The position numbers were made by a program, and so were the translations under genes. Below the pieces are notes generated by a model. It was not told the DNA's origin. It did not search any database and worked only from the letters and a program-made list of their open reading frames with translations. From Candidatus Bipolaricaulota bacterium (GTDB lineage: Bacteria > Bipolaricaulota > Bipolaricaulia > Bipolaricaulales > Bipolaricaulaceae), in NCBI GenBank assembly GCA_022838705.1, contig JALHJZ010000001.1:602689-666688 (forward strand): a DNA stretch of 64,000 bases. Direction: 5' to 3'. Within the stretch, counting starts at the first letter, position 1. The number at the start of each line of letters is the position of its first letter. Positions 53,450 to 61,339 of the stretch are shown here, piece by piece.

Positions 53450-54829
53450 ATGGACGTCCCGAGCGTGTTTAGGATCCTCAAGGTGGGGATCGGCCCCAGC
53501 TCCTCGCACACGATGGGCCCGTTCTTCGCCGCCCGCGACTTCCGCGGCCTCGTCGCCGCCCACGGGTTCACGGGGGGGAGGCTGAGGGTCATCCTCCTCG
53601 GGAGCCTCGCCGCCACCGGCCGCGGTCACCTCACGGATGCCGCGGTGGCGGCTGGGCTCTCTGGCCACGAGTTCGATCGCGCGGCGACGTCCCTCCCGGA
53701 GGTCCTGGCCGCGGTGCGGGCGGCGGGGGAGATCGGGATTGCGGGCCACCGGTTCGCGTTCCAACCCGACGAGGATATCGTGTTCGACGGGTCCGACCGC
53801 GATCTTCCCCATCCCAACACCCTGCGCTTTGCGCTTCTCAGTAACGATGGGCGTGTCCTGCTCGCGGAGGAGTACCGGTCCCTTGGCGGGGGGGCGGTGG
53901 CTGGCGGGACGTTTGGCGAGGGGGCAGACTGGAAGAAGGGCCAGTTCACGATGAGCCAGGTTCTGGCGGCGTGCCGGGAGGAGGGGACCGACCTCGTCGG
54001 GTTCGTGCGGGAGAACGAGCGGCGCCTCGGGGTCGGTAGCGAGGAGGTCGCGGCGCGGCTCGCGGCCCTCTGGACGGCGATGGTGGACTCCATCTCTCGC
54101 GGGGTCTCCACCCGCGGCGTCCTCCCCGGCCGGCTCCACCTCGCCCGCCGTGCCCCCGGGATGTACGAGGCCCTCCAGGAACGGACAGGGGCGCAGCACG
54201 TTCTGTCGCGGGAGATGGATTACGCCTCCACGTACGCGATCGCGGTCGCTGAGGAGAACGCAGCCGGGGGGCGGGTCGTTACGGCCCCCACGTGTGGCGC
54301 CGCCGGGGTTCTGCCTGCCGCCCTGCGCACCCTTCAGGAAACGATTGGGGTTCCGGATGAGCGCATCCACGACGCCCTCCTCGTGGCGGGCCTCATCGGC
54401 CTCGCCGTGGCGACAAACGCCTCCATCGCCGGGGCGGAGGTCGGCTGTCAGGGCGAGGTGGGGACGGCGAGCGCGATGGCCGCCGCGGCGGCGTGCTGCC
54501 TCCTCGGGGGGGATCCCGAGGCCCAGGTGGACCGCGCGGCGGAGACCGCCCTCGAGCACTACCTCGGCCTCACCTGCGACCCCGTGTACGGGCTCGTCCA
54601 GATCCCGTGCATCGAGCGCAACGCCGCGGCCGCGGTGGCAGCGCTCCACGCCGCGAGCCTGGCCCTTCTCTGCCGCGGGGAGGACCGGATCACGTTCGAC
54701 ACCGCGGTGGCCGCCCTCGCTGAGACCGGACGGGACATGGACCGCAAGTACAAGGAGACGGCCCGCGGTGGGATCGCATCCCTGTTTGAGAGAGAGGCAG
54801 GCGACCGGCAGGGGACAGAGTCAGGGTGA
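53450..54829 (+). CDS. sdaA: L-serine dehydratase (ammonia-lyase), single chain
   Basis: The 459-residue protein combines the beta domain (IGPSSSHTMGP) and the alpha domain with the cysteines that bind a [4Fe-4S] cluster (TAPTCGAAG, CCLLGGDPE, LTCDPVYGLVQIPCIERN). It converts L-serine to pyruvate and ammonia, feeding the pyruvate:ferredoxin oxidoreductase. The iron-sulfur cluster is oxygen-labile, which fits an anaerobe. A GGAGGATAGGG site precedes the ATG; it is co-transcribed with trmI. Confidence 0.94.
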   Translation: MDVPSVFRILKVGIGPSSSHTMGPFFAARDFRGLVAAHGFTGGRLRVILLGSLAATGRGHLTDAAVAAGLSGHEFDRAATSLPEVLAAVRAAGEIGIAGHRFAFQPDEDIVFDGSDRDLPHPNTLRFALLSNDGRVLLAEEYRSLGGGAVAGGTFGEGADWKKGQFTMSQVLAACREEGTDLVGFVRENERRLGVGSEEVAARLAALWTAMVDSISRGVSTRGVLPGRLHLARRAPGMYEALQERTGAQHVLSREMDYASTYAIAVAEENAAGGRVVTAPTCGAAGVLPAALRTLQETIGVPDERIHDALLVAGLIGLAVATNASIAGAEVGCQGEVGTASAMAAAAACCLLGGDPEAQVDRAAETALEHYLGLTCDPVYGLVQIPCIERNAAAAVAALHAASLALLCRGEDRITFDTAVAALAETGRDMDRKYKETARGGIASLFEREAGDRQGTESG

Positions 54830-54877
54830 AGCGCCCCGGGGGTTGACGGCCATGCCGGATGAGGGAAGGATCAGCGC

Positions 54878-56305
54878 GTGAAGTGGTGGACCTTGGTCCT
54901 CGCCCTCCCGCTTCTCGTGGCCGGGTTCTTCTACGCCCACGACCTCGCTGTGGGGATTTACCCGCCGTATCGGTGGACCGCTCCCCCCCACTGCCCGGAG
55001 CTCGGGGTCCCGTGGCGGATGTATCCGGTGGATAACCCCGGCGACTGGCTCCCCAACGGGCTCGACATGGCGGACGTGAACGGCGATGGGTACCCCGATT
55101 TCCTCGTCAACTACGAATGGACGGGGCGGATCCGCGTCGTGTTCCACCCGGGGCGGGACCTGTCCCCCGATCGTCCGTGGCCGGCCGTGGACGTGGGGAG
55201 ATTCCCCAACGCCGAGAACGCGGCGTTCGGGGACCTTGACGCGGATGGGATCGTGGACATCGTCATCGTGCAGGGGATCGAGCACCACGCCGACCCCTCC
55301 GCGGTGCGGATCCTGTGGGGGCGATCACCGCCTGACCCCGAGGCCCCCCTCTCGGCCTACGCCTGGGAGGATGGCGGGATGCTCCCTCAAGGCACAGGGG
55401 TTGGGCACTACCTGGACGTGCAGGTAGCGGACCTCGACGGATCGGGGTTCCCGGACATCGTCGTCGGCGGTCGGGCGGCGCGCCTGGCCGGGGAGGAGCG
55501 GACCCCTGCGGCGCTGGAGGGGCTGACCTGGACGGGCCTTCGCTGGTTCCGAAACCCGCTTGGGGAAGGCCGCGACCCGCGGGATCCGTCCCAGTGGCGG
55601 ATCTACGCCATCGATCCCGAGATCCCAAGCGGTCATGGGTTTGTCGTCGCCGACCTGGACGGGGACGGTTCGTTGGACCTCGTCATCAACAACGCGGACT
55701 GGGATACCCCAGACGAAGAGGAGGCCATCCTCTGGTACCGCAACCCCGGTTCGGAGTCGTGGACGGAGCCGTGGCCCAAGCACGAGCTCTACCGAAGTCC
55801 GGAGTTCTACGCCAAGGAGCAGGTCGCGGTGGGCGATCTCGACGGCGACGGGCTCCCGGACATCGCCGCCCAATCGGAGAACGTGGTTCACCTGTTTTGG
55901 AACGCCGGCGGGGGGCGGTTTGAGCACGAACTGATCGCCAAGCCTCCCGCCCTGTGTTGGCGGTCCCGGCCGATCGCGGTGGCGGACCTCAATGGCGACG
56001 GGAGGCTTGATATCGTCGGGGCGGCCATCCACCGTGACGGACGGCTCCCGCAGGATGTCGCCGCCGTGTGGTGGTTGGAACAGGGCCTCACGGGATGGGT
56101 CGCCCACGTCATCAAGTGGGGGTCGGGGTTCCTCGGGCTGGGGACGTTCAACGGGGAGAAATGGGATCAGCTCCTCCCCCTCGATGTGGATGGCGATGGC
56201 GACCTCGATCTCGTGGCCAACGTTGAGGAGATGAACCGCCTGCGGTCCATCCTCGCCGTGGTGTGGTTCGCGAACCCCGGGCGGGCCGGACCACCCGACG
56301 GGTGA
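54878..56305 (+). CDS. membrane-anchored FG-GAP/VCBS beta-propeller protein
   Basis: The 475-residue protein has an N-terminal signal anchor (WWTLVLALPLLVAGFFYA) and seven repeats with a calcium-binding DxDxDG-like loop: DVNGDGYPD, DLDADGIVD, DLDGSGFPD, DLDGDGSLD, DLDGDGLPD, DLNGDGRLD and DVDGDGDLD. Seven repeats fit a complete seven-bladed propeller, as in integrin-like bacterial surface proteins. It is probably extracellular and binds ligands or partners. It starts with GTG 54878 behind GAAGGA. Confidence 0.85.
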   Translation: MKWWTLVLALPLLVAGFFYAHDLAVGIYPPYRWTAPPHCPELGVPWRMYPVDNPGDWLPNGLDMADVNGDGYPDFLVNYEWTGRIRVVFHPGRDLSPDRPWPAVDVGRFPNAENAAFGDLDADGIVDIVIVQGIEHHADPSAVRILWGRSPPDPEAPLSAYAWEDGGMLPQGTGVGHYLDVQVADLDGSGFPDIVVGGRAARLAGEERTPAALEGLTWTGLRWFRNPLGEGRDPRDPSQWRIYAIDPEIPSGHGFVVADLDGDGSLDLVINNADWDTPDEEEAILWYRNPGSESWTEPWPKHELYRSPEFYAKEQVAVGDLDGDGLPDIAAQSENVVHLFWNAGGGRFEHELIAKPPALCWRSRPIAVADLNGDGRLDIVGAAIHRDGRLPQDVAAVWWLEQGLTGWVAHVIKWGSGFLGLGTFNGEKWDQLLPLDVDGDGDLDLVANVEEMNRLRSILAVVWFANPGRAGPPDG

Positions 56306-56322
56306 CGTGGGCCACAGTCGGC

Positions 56323-56352
56323 TGGGCCTCCCCGCGGTATGATGGAGGCCCA
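56323..56352. terminator. inverted repeat after the FG-GAP gene
   Basis: TGGGCCTCC (56323-56331) and GGAGGCCCA (56344-56352) close a 12-base loop 18 bases after the stop codon. The loop contains TATGAT (56338-56343), which could be the -10 box of the next gene, so it may be a terminator, an operator or both. Confidence 0.45.
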
Positions 56353-56496
56353 CGGATGCGGCAAGGAGCTGGGCATGGGGCGCGCTGAAGGCGGAGTGGC
56401 CAGCGATCGTACCCCCCCGCGGCCCTCCGCGATGTTCGGCGCACTCACCCCATCGTCATCTCCCTGACCCACGCCGACCCCGGACGACCGGAAGCG

Positions 56497-59400
56497 GTGC
56501 AGCGCTGGGAAAAGCTCATGGCGAGCCTGCCCGGAATGGTGTACCGGTGCCGGAGTGACCGCGACTGGACGATGGAGTTTGTGAGCGAAGGGAGCGTAGA
56601 CCTCCTCGGCTACGCACCGGAAGCCCTGGTGGGGAACCGCGAGGTGAGCTACGCGCGCCTCATCCACCCCGAGGACCGCCCGCGGGTGTGGGATACGGTG
56701 GAGAAGGCAATCGCGCGGCGCGAACCGTTCACCCTAACCTACCGCATCCGAACCGCGACCGGGGAGGAGAAACTTGTCTGGGAACGGGGAATGGCAATTC
56801 AGGGCGAGGGCGAGGAGGTCCTCCTCACGGGGTTCATCACCGATGTCACCGCGCAGGCGCGGATGGAAGAACGCGTGAGGGAAGAGAGAGCTTGGTCCGA
56901 AACGATCATCCGTAATGCCCCGGGCATCATCATCGGGCTCGATCTGGACGCACGGATCGTGATCTTCAACCGTTTCGCCGAGGAGCTGACGGGGTATGCT
57001 GCCCCGGAGGTCTTGGGCAAGGATTGGTTCACGACCTTTCTCCCCCCGGAGATCCGCGAGGAGATGCGTGCCGTCTGGAACGAGATCGTCGCGCAGGAGC
57101 TCGTCCACCACCGCCACGAGAACGCCATCCTCACGAAAACGGGGGAGGAGCGGGTCATCAGCTGGCGCAACACCGTGGTGAAGAAGAACGGTGAATTCAG
57201 GATGGTTCTCGCGATCGGCGAAGACGTCACCGAGCGAAAACGCGACGAGACAAAGCGGGCCCAGCTCATCCAGCGCCTCACCGTCCTCCACCGGGTCAGC
57301 CAGGAGATCGCCCGTTCCGCCCGGGATCCTGAAGGGATCTATGCTGCCATCCATCGCGCCGTGGCGGAGCTCATGCCGGCGGAGGCCTTCGCGATCTCCC
57401 TTCGCACCGGCGAAGACGAGGCGGAGGCGGTGTACCTCGTGGACAAGGGGGGCCGCTATCCCCCGGAGCGGATGCCCCCAGGCGAGGGGTTGACCTGGCA
57501 CGTCCTCTCCACCGGGAAACCAGTGGTCCTCTCCGACGTGACCGCGGGCGTTCCGTTCGAAAGGCGCCGGTTCGGGAGCAAGGAGAGTGTGCGCTCGATC
57601 CTCGCCGTCCCCCTCCGGATCGGAGAGAGGACGGTGGGGATGCTCGCCACCCAGAGCTACGCGCCCGCCGTATACAGCGAGGAGGACCTGCGGATCTTGG
57701 AGATGCTTGCCGCCCACGCCGCGGCGGCGCTCGAGAACGCCCGCCTCCTCGCGGATCTCCGAGAGAGCGAGGGGAAGTTCCGTAGCGTGTTCGAGAACAC
57801 CGTGCTCGGCTTCTACCGGACGACGCCGGAGGGGCGGATCGTGATGGCGAACCCGACGCTCGTGCGCATGCTGGGGTACGACTCGTTCGCGGAGCTTGCC
57901 CAGCGCGACCTGACCGCGGAGGGTTACGAGCCAGGGTACGTGCGCCGCGAGTTCCAGGAACGCCTCGAGCGCGAGGGGGAGGTGCGGGGTCTTGAGAGGG
58001 CCTGGGTACGCAAGGACGGCTCGACCCTGTTCGTGCGGGAGAGTGCCCGCCTCGTCCGCGACGAGACGGGTCAGCCGCTCTACTACGACGGAACAGTGGA
58101 GGACGTGACCGAGCTCGTCGCGGCCCGCCAGGCGCGCGAGCAGCAGGACCGCCTGCTCGCCATCGCCGGACAAATGGCCAACCTCGGGGGGTGGTACGTG
58201 GACCTCGCCACGGACCGGGTGCTGTGGTCCGATGAGGTGGCCGCGATCCACGAGATGCCCCCGGGGATCTATCCGTCGGTGGAGGAGCGCATCTCGTTCT
58301 ACGCCCCGGAGCACCAGGCCAAGATCAGGGAGCTGTTCACCGCCTGCGCGACCGAGGGCATCCCGTACGACGTGGAGCTCCAAATCATCACCAGTTCCGG
58401 GAGGCGCGTTTGGGTCCGCACGATTGGCGAGCCGGTCCGGGACGCGGCGGGGAAGATCGTGGGCGTGCGAGGGGCATTGCAGGACATCACCGACCGCAAG
58501 CAGGCCGAGGATACTCTGCGGGAGAGCGAGAGGCGGTACCGCGAGCTGGTCGAGGACATTAGCGACGTCGTCATCGCCGTGGACGTAGACGGGATTGTAA
58601 CGTACATCAGCCCAGCTTCCCGCGCGCTCAGCGGCTACTCCCCCGACGAGATCGTGGGCCAGCCGTTCGCCCGGTTCATCCATCCGGACGACCTCCCGGG
58701 GCTCCTCTCGGCCTTCCAGGAGACCCTCTCCGGCCGGAAGCCGGCGCCGCTTGAGCACCGCGTGATCACCAAATCGGGGGATACCATCTGGGCACGCACC
58801 TTGACCAAGCCGTTCTTCCGGGATGGGCAGCCTGCGGGCGTGCGCGGGGTGATGAGCGACATCTCGGCCCGCAAGCGCGCGGAGGCGGAGCTCGCGGAGA
58901 GCTACGCCCGGATACAGCACTTGTTCGACGCGATCGTGGACGCCCTTGCCTCAACGATTGAGCTCCGTGACCCCTACACCGCCGGACACCAGCGGCGGGT
59001 GGCTGAACTCGCCGTGGCCATCGCCCAGGAACTGGGCCTGTCGGCGGAGGAGCAGAGGGGCTTGCGGATCGCGGGACTCGTGCACGACGTGGGGAAGATC
59101 GTCGTCCCGAGCGAGATCCTGAGCAAGCCCGGCCGGCTGAGCCAGTTGGAGATGGAGATGGTGCGGGTCCATCCCGAGGCAGGGTTCAACGTGCTGCGGG
59201 GCATTGACTTCCCGTGGCCGGTGGCGGAGGTCGTGCACCAGCACCACGAACGGCTGGACGGCTCCGGCTACCCCCAGGGCCTCACGGGCGACGAGATCCT
59301 CCTCGGGGCGCGGATCCTCGCCGTGGCCGACGTCGTGGAGGCGATCAGCTCCCACCGGCCGTACCGGGCGGCGCTCGGGATCGAGGCCGCCCTCGCCGAG

Positions 59401-59505
59401 GTCGAGGCCGGCCGGGGAGAGCTCTACGACCCGCAGGTCGTGGACGCTTGTTTGGCTGTATTCCGTAACGGGTTCACCTTCCGCACTGCCAGCCAGGCAA
59501 GGTGA
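56497..59505 (+). CDS. multi-PAS/GAF sensor with HD-GYP c-di-GMP phosphodiesterase domain
   Basis: The 1002-residue protein, counted from GTG 56497, has two PAS domains (about 5-245), a GAF domain (about 260-415), three more PAS domains (about 420-790) and a C-terminal HD-GYP domain (about 815-1000) with HDVGK and GSGYPQG. HD-GYP proteins hydrolyse c-di-GMP; the sensory part may read redox, gas or ligand signals. There is no membrane helix. The frame is open upstream to 56389 and codon use there looks coding. A well-placed ATG 56375 with AAGGAG lies in another frame, joined to this one across a run of seven C at 56412-56418. Confidence 0.88.
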   Translation: MQRWEKLMASLPGMVYRCRSDRDWTMEFVSEGSVDLLGYAPEALVGNREVSYARLIHPEDRPRVWDTVEKAIARREPFTLTYRIRTATGEEKLVWERGMAIQGEGEEVLLTGFITDVTAQARMEERVREERAWSETIIRNAPGIIIGLDLDARIVIFNRFAEELTGYAAPEVLGKDWFTTFLPPEIREEMRAVWNEIVAQELVHHRHENAILTKTGEERVISWRNTVVKKNGEFRMVLAIGEDVTERKRDETKRAQLIQRLTVLHRVSQEIARSARDPEGIYAAIHRAVAELMPAEAFAISLRTGEDEAEAVYLVDKGGRYPPERMPPGEGLTWHVLSTGKPVVLSDVTAGVPFERRRFGSKESVRSILAVPLRIGERTVGMLATQSYAPAVYSEEDLRILEMLAAHAAAALENARLLADLRESEGKFRSVFENTVLGFYRTTPEGRIVMANPTLVRMLGYDSFAELAQRDLTAEGYEPGYVRREFQERLEREGEVRGLERAWVRKDGSTLFVRESARLVRDETGQPLYYDGTVEDVTELVAARQAREQQDRLLAIAGQMANLGGWYVDLATDRVLWSDEVAAIHEMPPGIYPSVEERISFYAPEHQAKIRELFTACATEGIPYDVELQIITSSGRRVWVRTIGEPVRDAAGKIVGVRGALQDITDRKQAEDTLRESERRYRELVEDISDVVIAVDVDGIVTYISPASRALSGYSPDEIVGQPFARFIHPDDLPGLLSAFQETLSGRKPAPLEHRVITKSGDTIWARTLTKPFFRDGQPAGVRGVMSDISARKRAEAELAESYARIQHLFDAIVDALASTIELRDPYTAGHQRRVAELAVAIAQELGLSAEEQRGLRIAGLVHDVGKIVVPSEILSKPGRLSQLEMEMVRVHPEAGFNVLRGIDFPWPVAEVVHQHHERLDGSGYPQGLTGDEILLGARILAVADVVEAISSHRPYRAALGIEAALAEVEAGRGELYDPQVVDACLAVFRNGFTFRTASQAR

Positions 59506-59538
59506 ACCGCACCCGGGTCCGGGCCGCCCGGTCCCCGC

Positions 59539-60345
59539 CTACTGTTGTGGCGGCGGGAGGACCTCCCCCCGCACCAGGGCCGAAAGGTCCGGGGCGACCC
59601 ACGTCGGCTGGATCCCGGTCCGCGCGATGTCCTCTCCCGTGGAGACCCCCGACAGGACAAGGGCCGTATCCATCCCCAGGCGCTCGGCGCCGAGGATATC
59701 CGTCTCCAACCGGTCCCCGATCATCAGCGCCTCGGCCGGGCCGATCCCCAGTGCAGTCAGGGCCACGCGGTACGCGATGGGCGAGGGCTTGCCGACCACG
59801 AGCTCCGGGGGAAACCCCATCCCCTCCAGCGCCCCCACGACTGCCCCCGCCCCCGGGATGAGGCCGGTCTCGGTGGGGTAGGTCGGGTCACGGTTCGTGG
59901 CCAGGAGCCGCGCTCCCGCGAGGAGCGCCTGGAGGGCGTGGGAGAGCTTGTCGTAGGTCAGGGCGCGGTCCATCCCCACCACGACCCACTCCGCCTGTGC
60001 GGGTTCCACATGCCGATGGCCGGCGAGGGCCATCTCCGCGGCGATCCCCTCCTCCCCGAGGTACCAGAACCGCACCGCGCCGATCTCCTCCCGCAGGTGG
60101 TGGGCTGCGACGTAGCAGCTCGGGATCACCTCCTCCGCGCTCACGGGGAGCCCCCGTTCGCTCAGCTTCCTCGCCGCAGCCAAGCGGGACTGGGTGGAAT
60201 TGTTCGTGAGGAGGGCCACCGGGCCCCGCCGGCGAAGGGCCACCAGGGCGTCCGCCGCCCCGGGGAGAACGCTCCTCCCTCGCACCAGGACTCCATCGAG
60301 GTCGAGGAGGAACCCACGGTAGGGGTCGAGCGGGTGGTGGCCCAT
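59539..60345 (-). CDS. HAD-superfamily phosphatase (NagD/AraL type)
   Basis: The 268-residue protein has HAD motif I DLDGVLVRG (nucleophile Asp), motif II LTNNST, a C2-type cap with VVVGMDRALTYDKL, the Lys in VGKPSP, and motif IV MIGDRLETD. This matches the NagD/AraL/p-nitrophenyl phosphatase group, which dephosphorylates sugar phosphates or nucleotides. A TATCAT box ends seven bases before ATG 60345, without a Shine-Dalgarno site. Confidence 0.9.
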   Translation of the reverse strand: MGHHPLDPYRGFLLDLDGVLVRGRSVLPGAADALVALRRRGPVALLTNNSTQSRLAAARKLSERGLPVSAEEVIPSCYVAAHHLREEIGAVRFWYLGEEGIAAEMALAGHRHVEPAQAEWVVVGMDRALTYDKLSHALQALLAGARLLATNRDPTYPTETGLIPGAGAVVGALEGMGFPPELVVGKPSPIAYRVALTALGIGPAEALMIGDRLETDILGAERLGMDTALVLSGVSTGEDIARTGIQPTWVAPDLSALVRGEVLPPPQQ

Positions 60346-60352
60346 AGGGGCG

Positions 60353-60358
60353 ATGATA
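60353..60358 (-). promoter_or_regulatory. candidate -10 box of the HAD phosphatase gene
   Basis: TATCAT on the minus strand ends seven bases before the ATG. It is back to back with the promoter of the tRNA-Ser gene. Confidence 0.45.
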
Positions 60359-60392
60359 GCTGCTCTGGGGGGAGGTGGTTCCAGTCAGGAGT

Positions 60393-60422
60393 TTGGCACC
60401 CCGTCCGGGACGGGCGTAGAAT
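60393..60422 (+). promoter_or_regulatory. promoter of the tRNA-Ser gene
   Basis: TTGGCA (60393-60398) and TAGAAT (60417-60422) each match the consensus at five of six positions and are 18 bases apart. The predicted start is about three bases before the mature tRNA. Confidence 0.7.
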
Positions 60423-60431
60423 GGAGCGGTC

Positions 60432-60523
60432 GGAGGGATGGTCGAGTGGCCGAAGACGACGGCTTGCTAAGCCGTTGCTGGGGTGTTGAGCCTTAGCCGT
60501 GGGTTCGAATCCCACTCCCTCCG
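60432..60523 (+). tRNA. tRNA-Ser (anticodon GCU)
   Basis: The 92-base sequence folds as a class II tRNA: acceptor stem GGAGGGA pairs with TCCCTCC, the anticodon arm ACGGC-TTGCTAA-GCCGT holds GCT, a long variable arm (TGCTGGGGTGTTGAGCCTTA region) follows, and the T arm is GTGGG-TTCGAAT-CCCAC. It reads AGC and AGU. The 3' CCA is not encoded. Confidence 0.95.
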
Positions 60524-60570
60524 CAGCGAGGCGGTCATCGGTTTTCCGTGAACCGAGAACGGGTGCACCG

Positions 60571-60576
60571 TACACT
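60571..60576 (+). promoter_or_regulatory. weak promoter of the tRNA-Arg gene
   Basis: TACACT lies 15 bases before the mature tRNA; GTGAAC (60548-60553) at 17-base spacing is a poor -35 element. The tRNA could also be read through from tRNA-Ser. Confidence 0.4.
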
Positions 60577-60591
60577 AGGGACCGCCATCAG

Positions 60592-60667
60592 GCGCCCGTA
60601 GCTCAGGGGACAGAGCGTTGGCCTCCGGAGCCAAAGGCCGCAGGTTCAAATCCTGCCGGGCGTACCA
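60592..60667 (+). tRNA. tRNA-Arg (anticodon CCG)
   Basis: The 76-base sequence shows acceptor GCGCCCG pairing with CGGGCGT (one G-U pair), an anticodon arm TTGGC-CTCCGGA-GCCAA with CCG, T arm GCAGG-TTCAAAT-CCTGC, and an encoded CCA end. It reads CGG codons, which are frequent in this G+C-rich genome. Confidence 0.95.
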
Positions 60668-60716
60668 GCTCTTCTTGCTGCCCTTTCCCGGGCCCCGCCC
60701 TGGCGGACCGGCGCCG

Positions 60717-60733
60717 GGGGAGCTAGGCTCCCC
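60717..60733. terminator. tight inverted repeat before coaE
   Basis: GGGGAGC and GCTCCCC surround TAG (60717-60733), between tRNA-Arg and the coaE start. It may end the tRNA transcript; it also contains the candidate -10 box of coaE (TAGGCT), so one of the two readings may be accidental. Confidence 0.4.
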
Positions 60734-60736
60734 GCG

Positions 60737-61339
60737 ATGAAGGTAATCGGTATCGCTGGCCCGTCCGGATCCGGGAAGTCCACCCTCGCCCGCCACCTCG
60801 CGACCGAGCCCGGGGTGGCCTACCTCGATGCCGACGCCCTGGCATGGGCGACGTACGCCCCCGGTGGGCCGGCCTACGCTGCCCTCGTCACCCGGTTTGG
60901 GGAGGACATCCTCGCCGAGGACGGGACGGTGGATCGGGTGCGGCTGGCGCGGGCTGCGTTCGCGACCCCTCAGGCGAAGGCCGATTTGGAAGCGATCGTG
61001 CACCCGCGCGTGATGGACGAGGTGCGGCGGGCGATCGAGCGCCATCGCGATGCCGGGACGCGGATCCTCCTCGTGGAGGGCGCGCTCCTCCTCTCTTCGC
61101 CCCATGTGGATCGGTCCCTGTTCGATGCGGTCCTGTGGCTGGAGGTCCCGGCGGAGGAGCGGCGGGCGCGGCTCCTCAGTTCAGGGCTGGATCGAAGGGC
61201 CGTGGTGCGGCGCCTCCGCGCGCAGCGGGATCTCGTGCCCCCTTGCGATCCCCGCGTCCAGATCGTGGATGGCCGCGGGGAGCCCGAGGAGGTTGCCCAG
61301 CGGGTGGCGGAGCTACTGCGGGCGGGGGGTGGACCGTGA
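60737..61339 (+). CDS. coaE: dephospho-CoA kinase
   Basis: The 200-residue protein has the P-loop GPSGSGKST, the acceptor-site LDADALA, the VHPRVMDEV segment and a VEGALLLSS strand, as in CoaE. It phosphorylates dephospho-CoA, the last step of CoA synthesis. ATG 60737 has no Shine-Dalgarno site. Its last 27 bases overlap the convergent murE. Confidence 0.92.
   Translation: MKVIGIAGPSGSGKSTLARHLATEPGVAYLDADALAWATYAPGGPAYAALVTRFGEDILAEDGTVDRVRLARAAFATPQAKADLEAIVHPRVMDEVRRAIERHRDAGTRILLVEGALLLSSPHVDRSLFDAVLWLEVPAEERRARLLSSGLDRRAVVRRLRAQRDLVPPCDPRVQIVDGRGEPEEVAQRVAELLRAGGGP

Noticed and set aside
60724..60729. TAGGCT before coaE as a firm promoter
   Set aside because: It is inside a perfect inverted repeat that may be a terminator of the tRNA transcript, so it is listed only as part of the general pattern.
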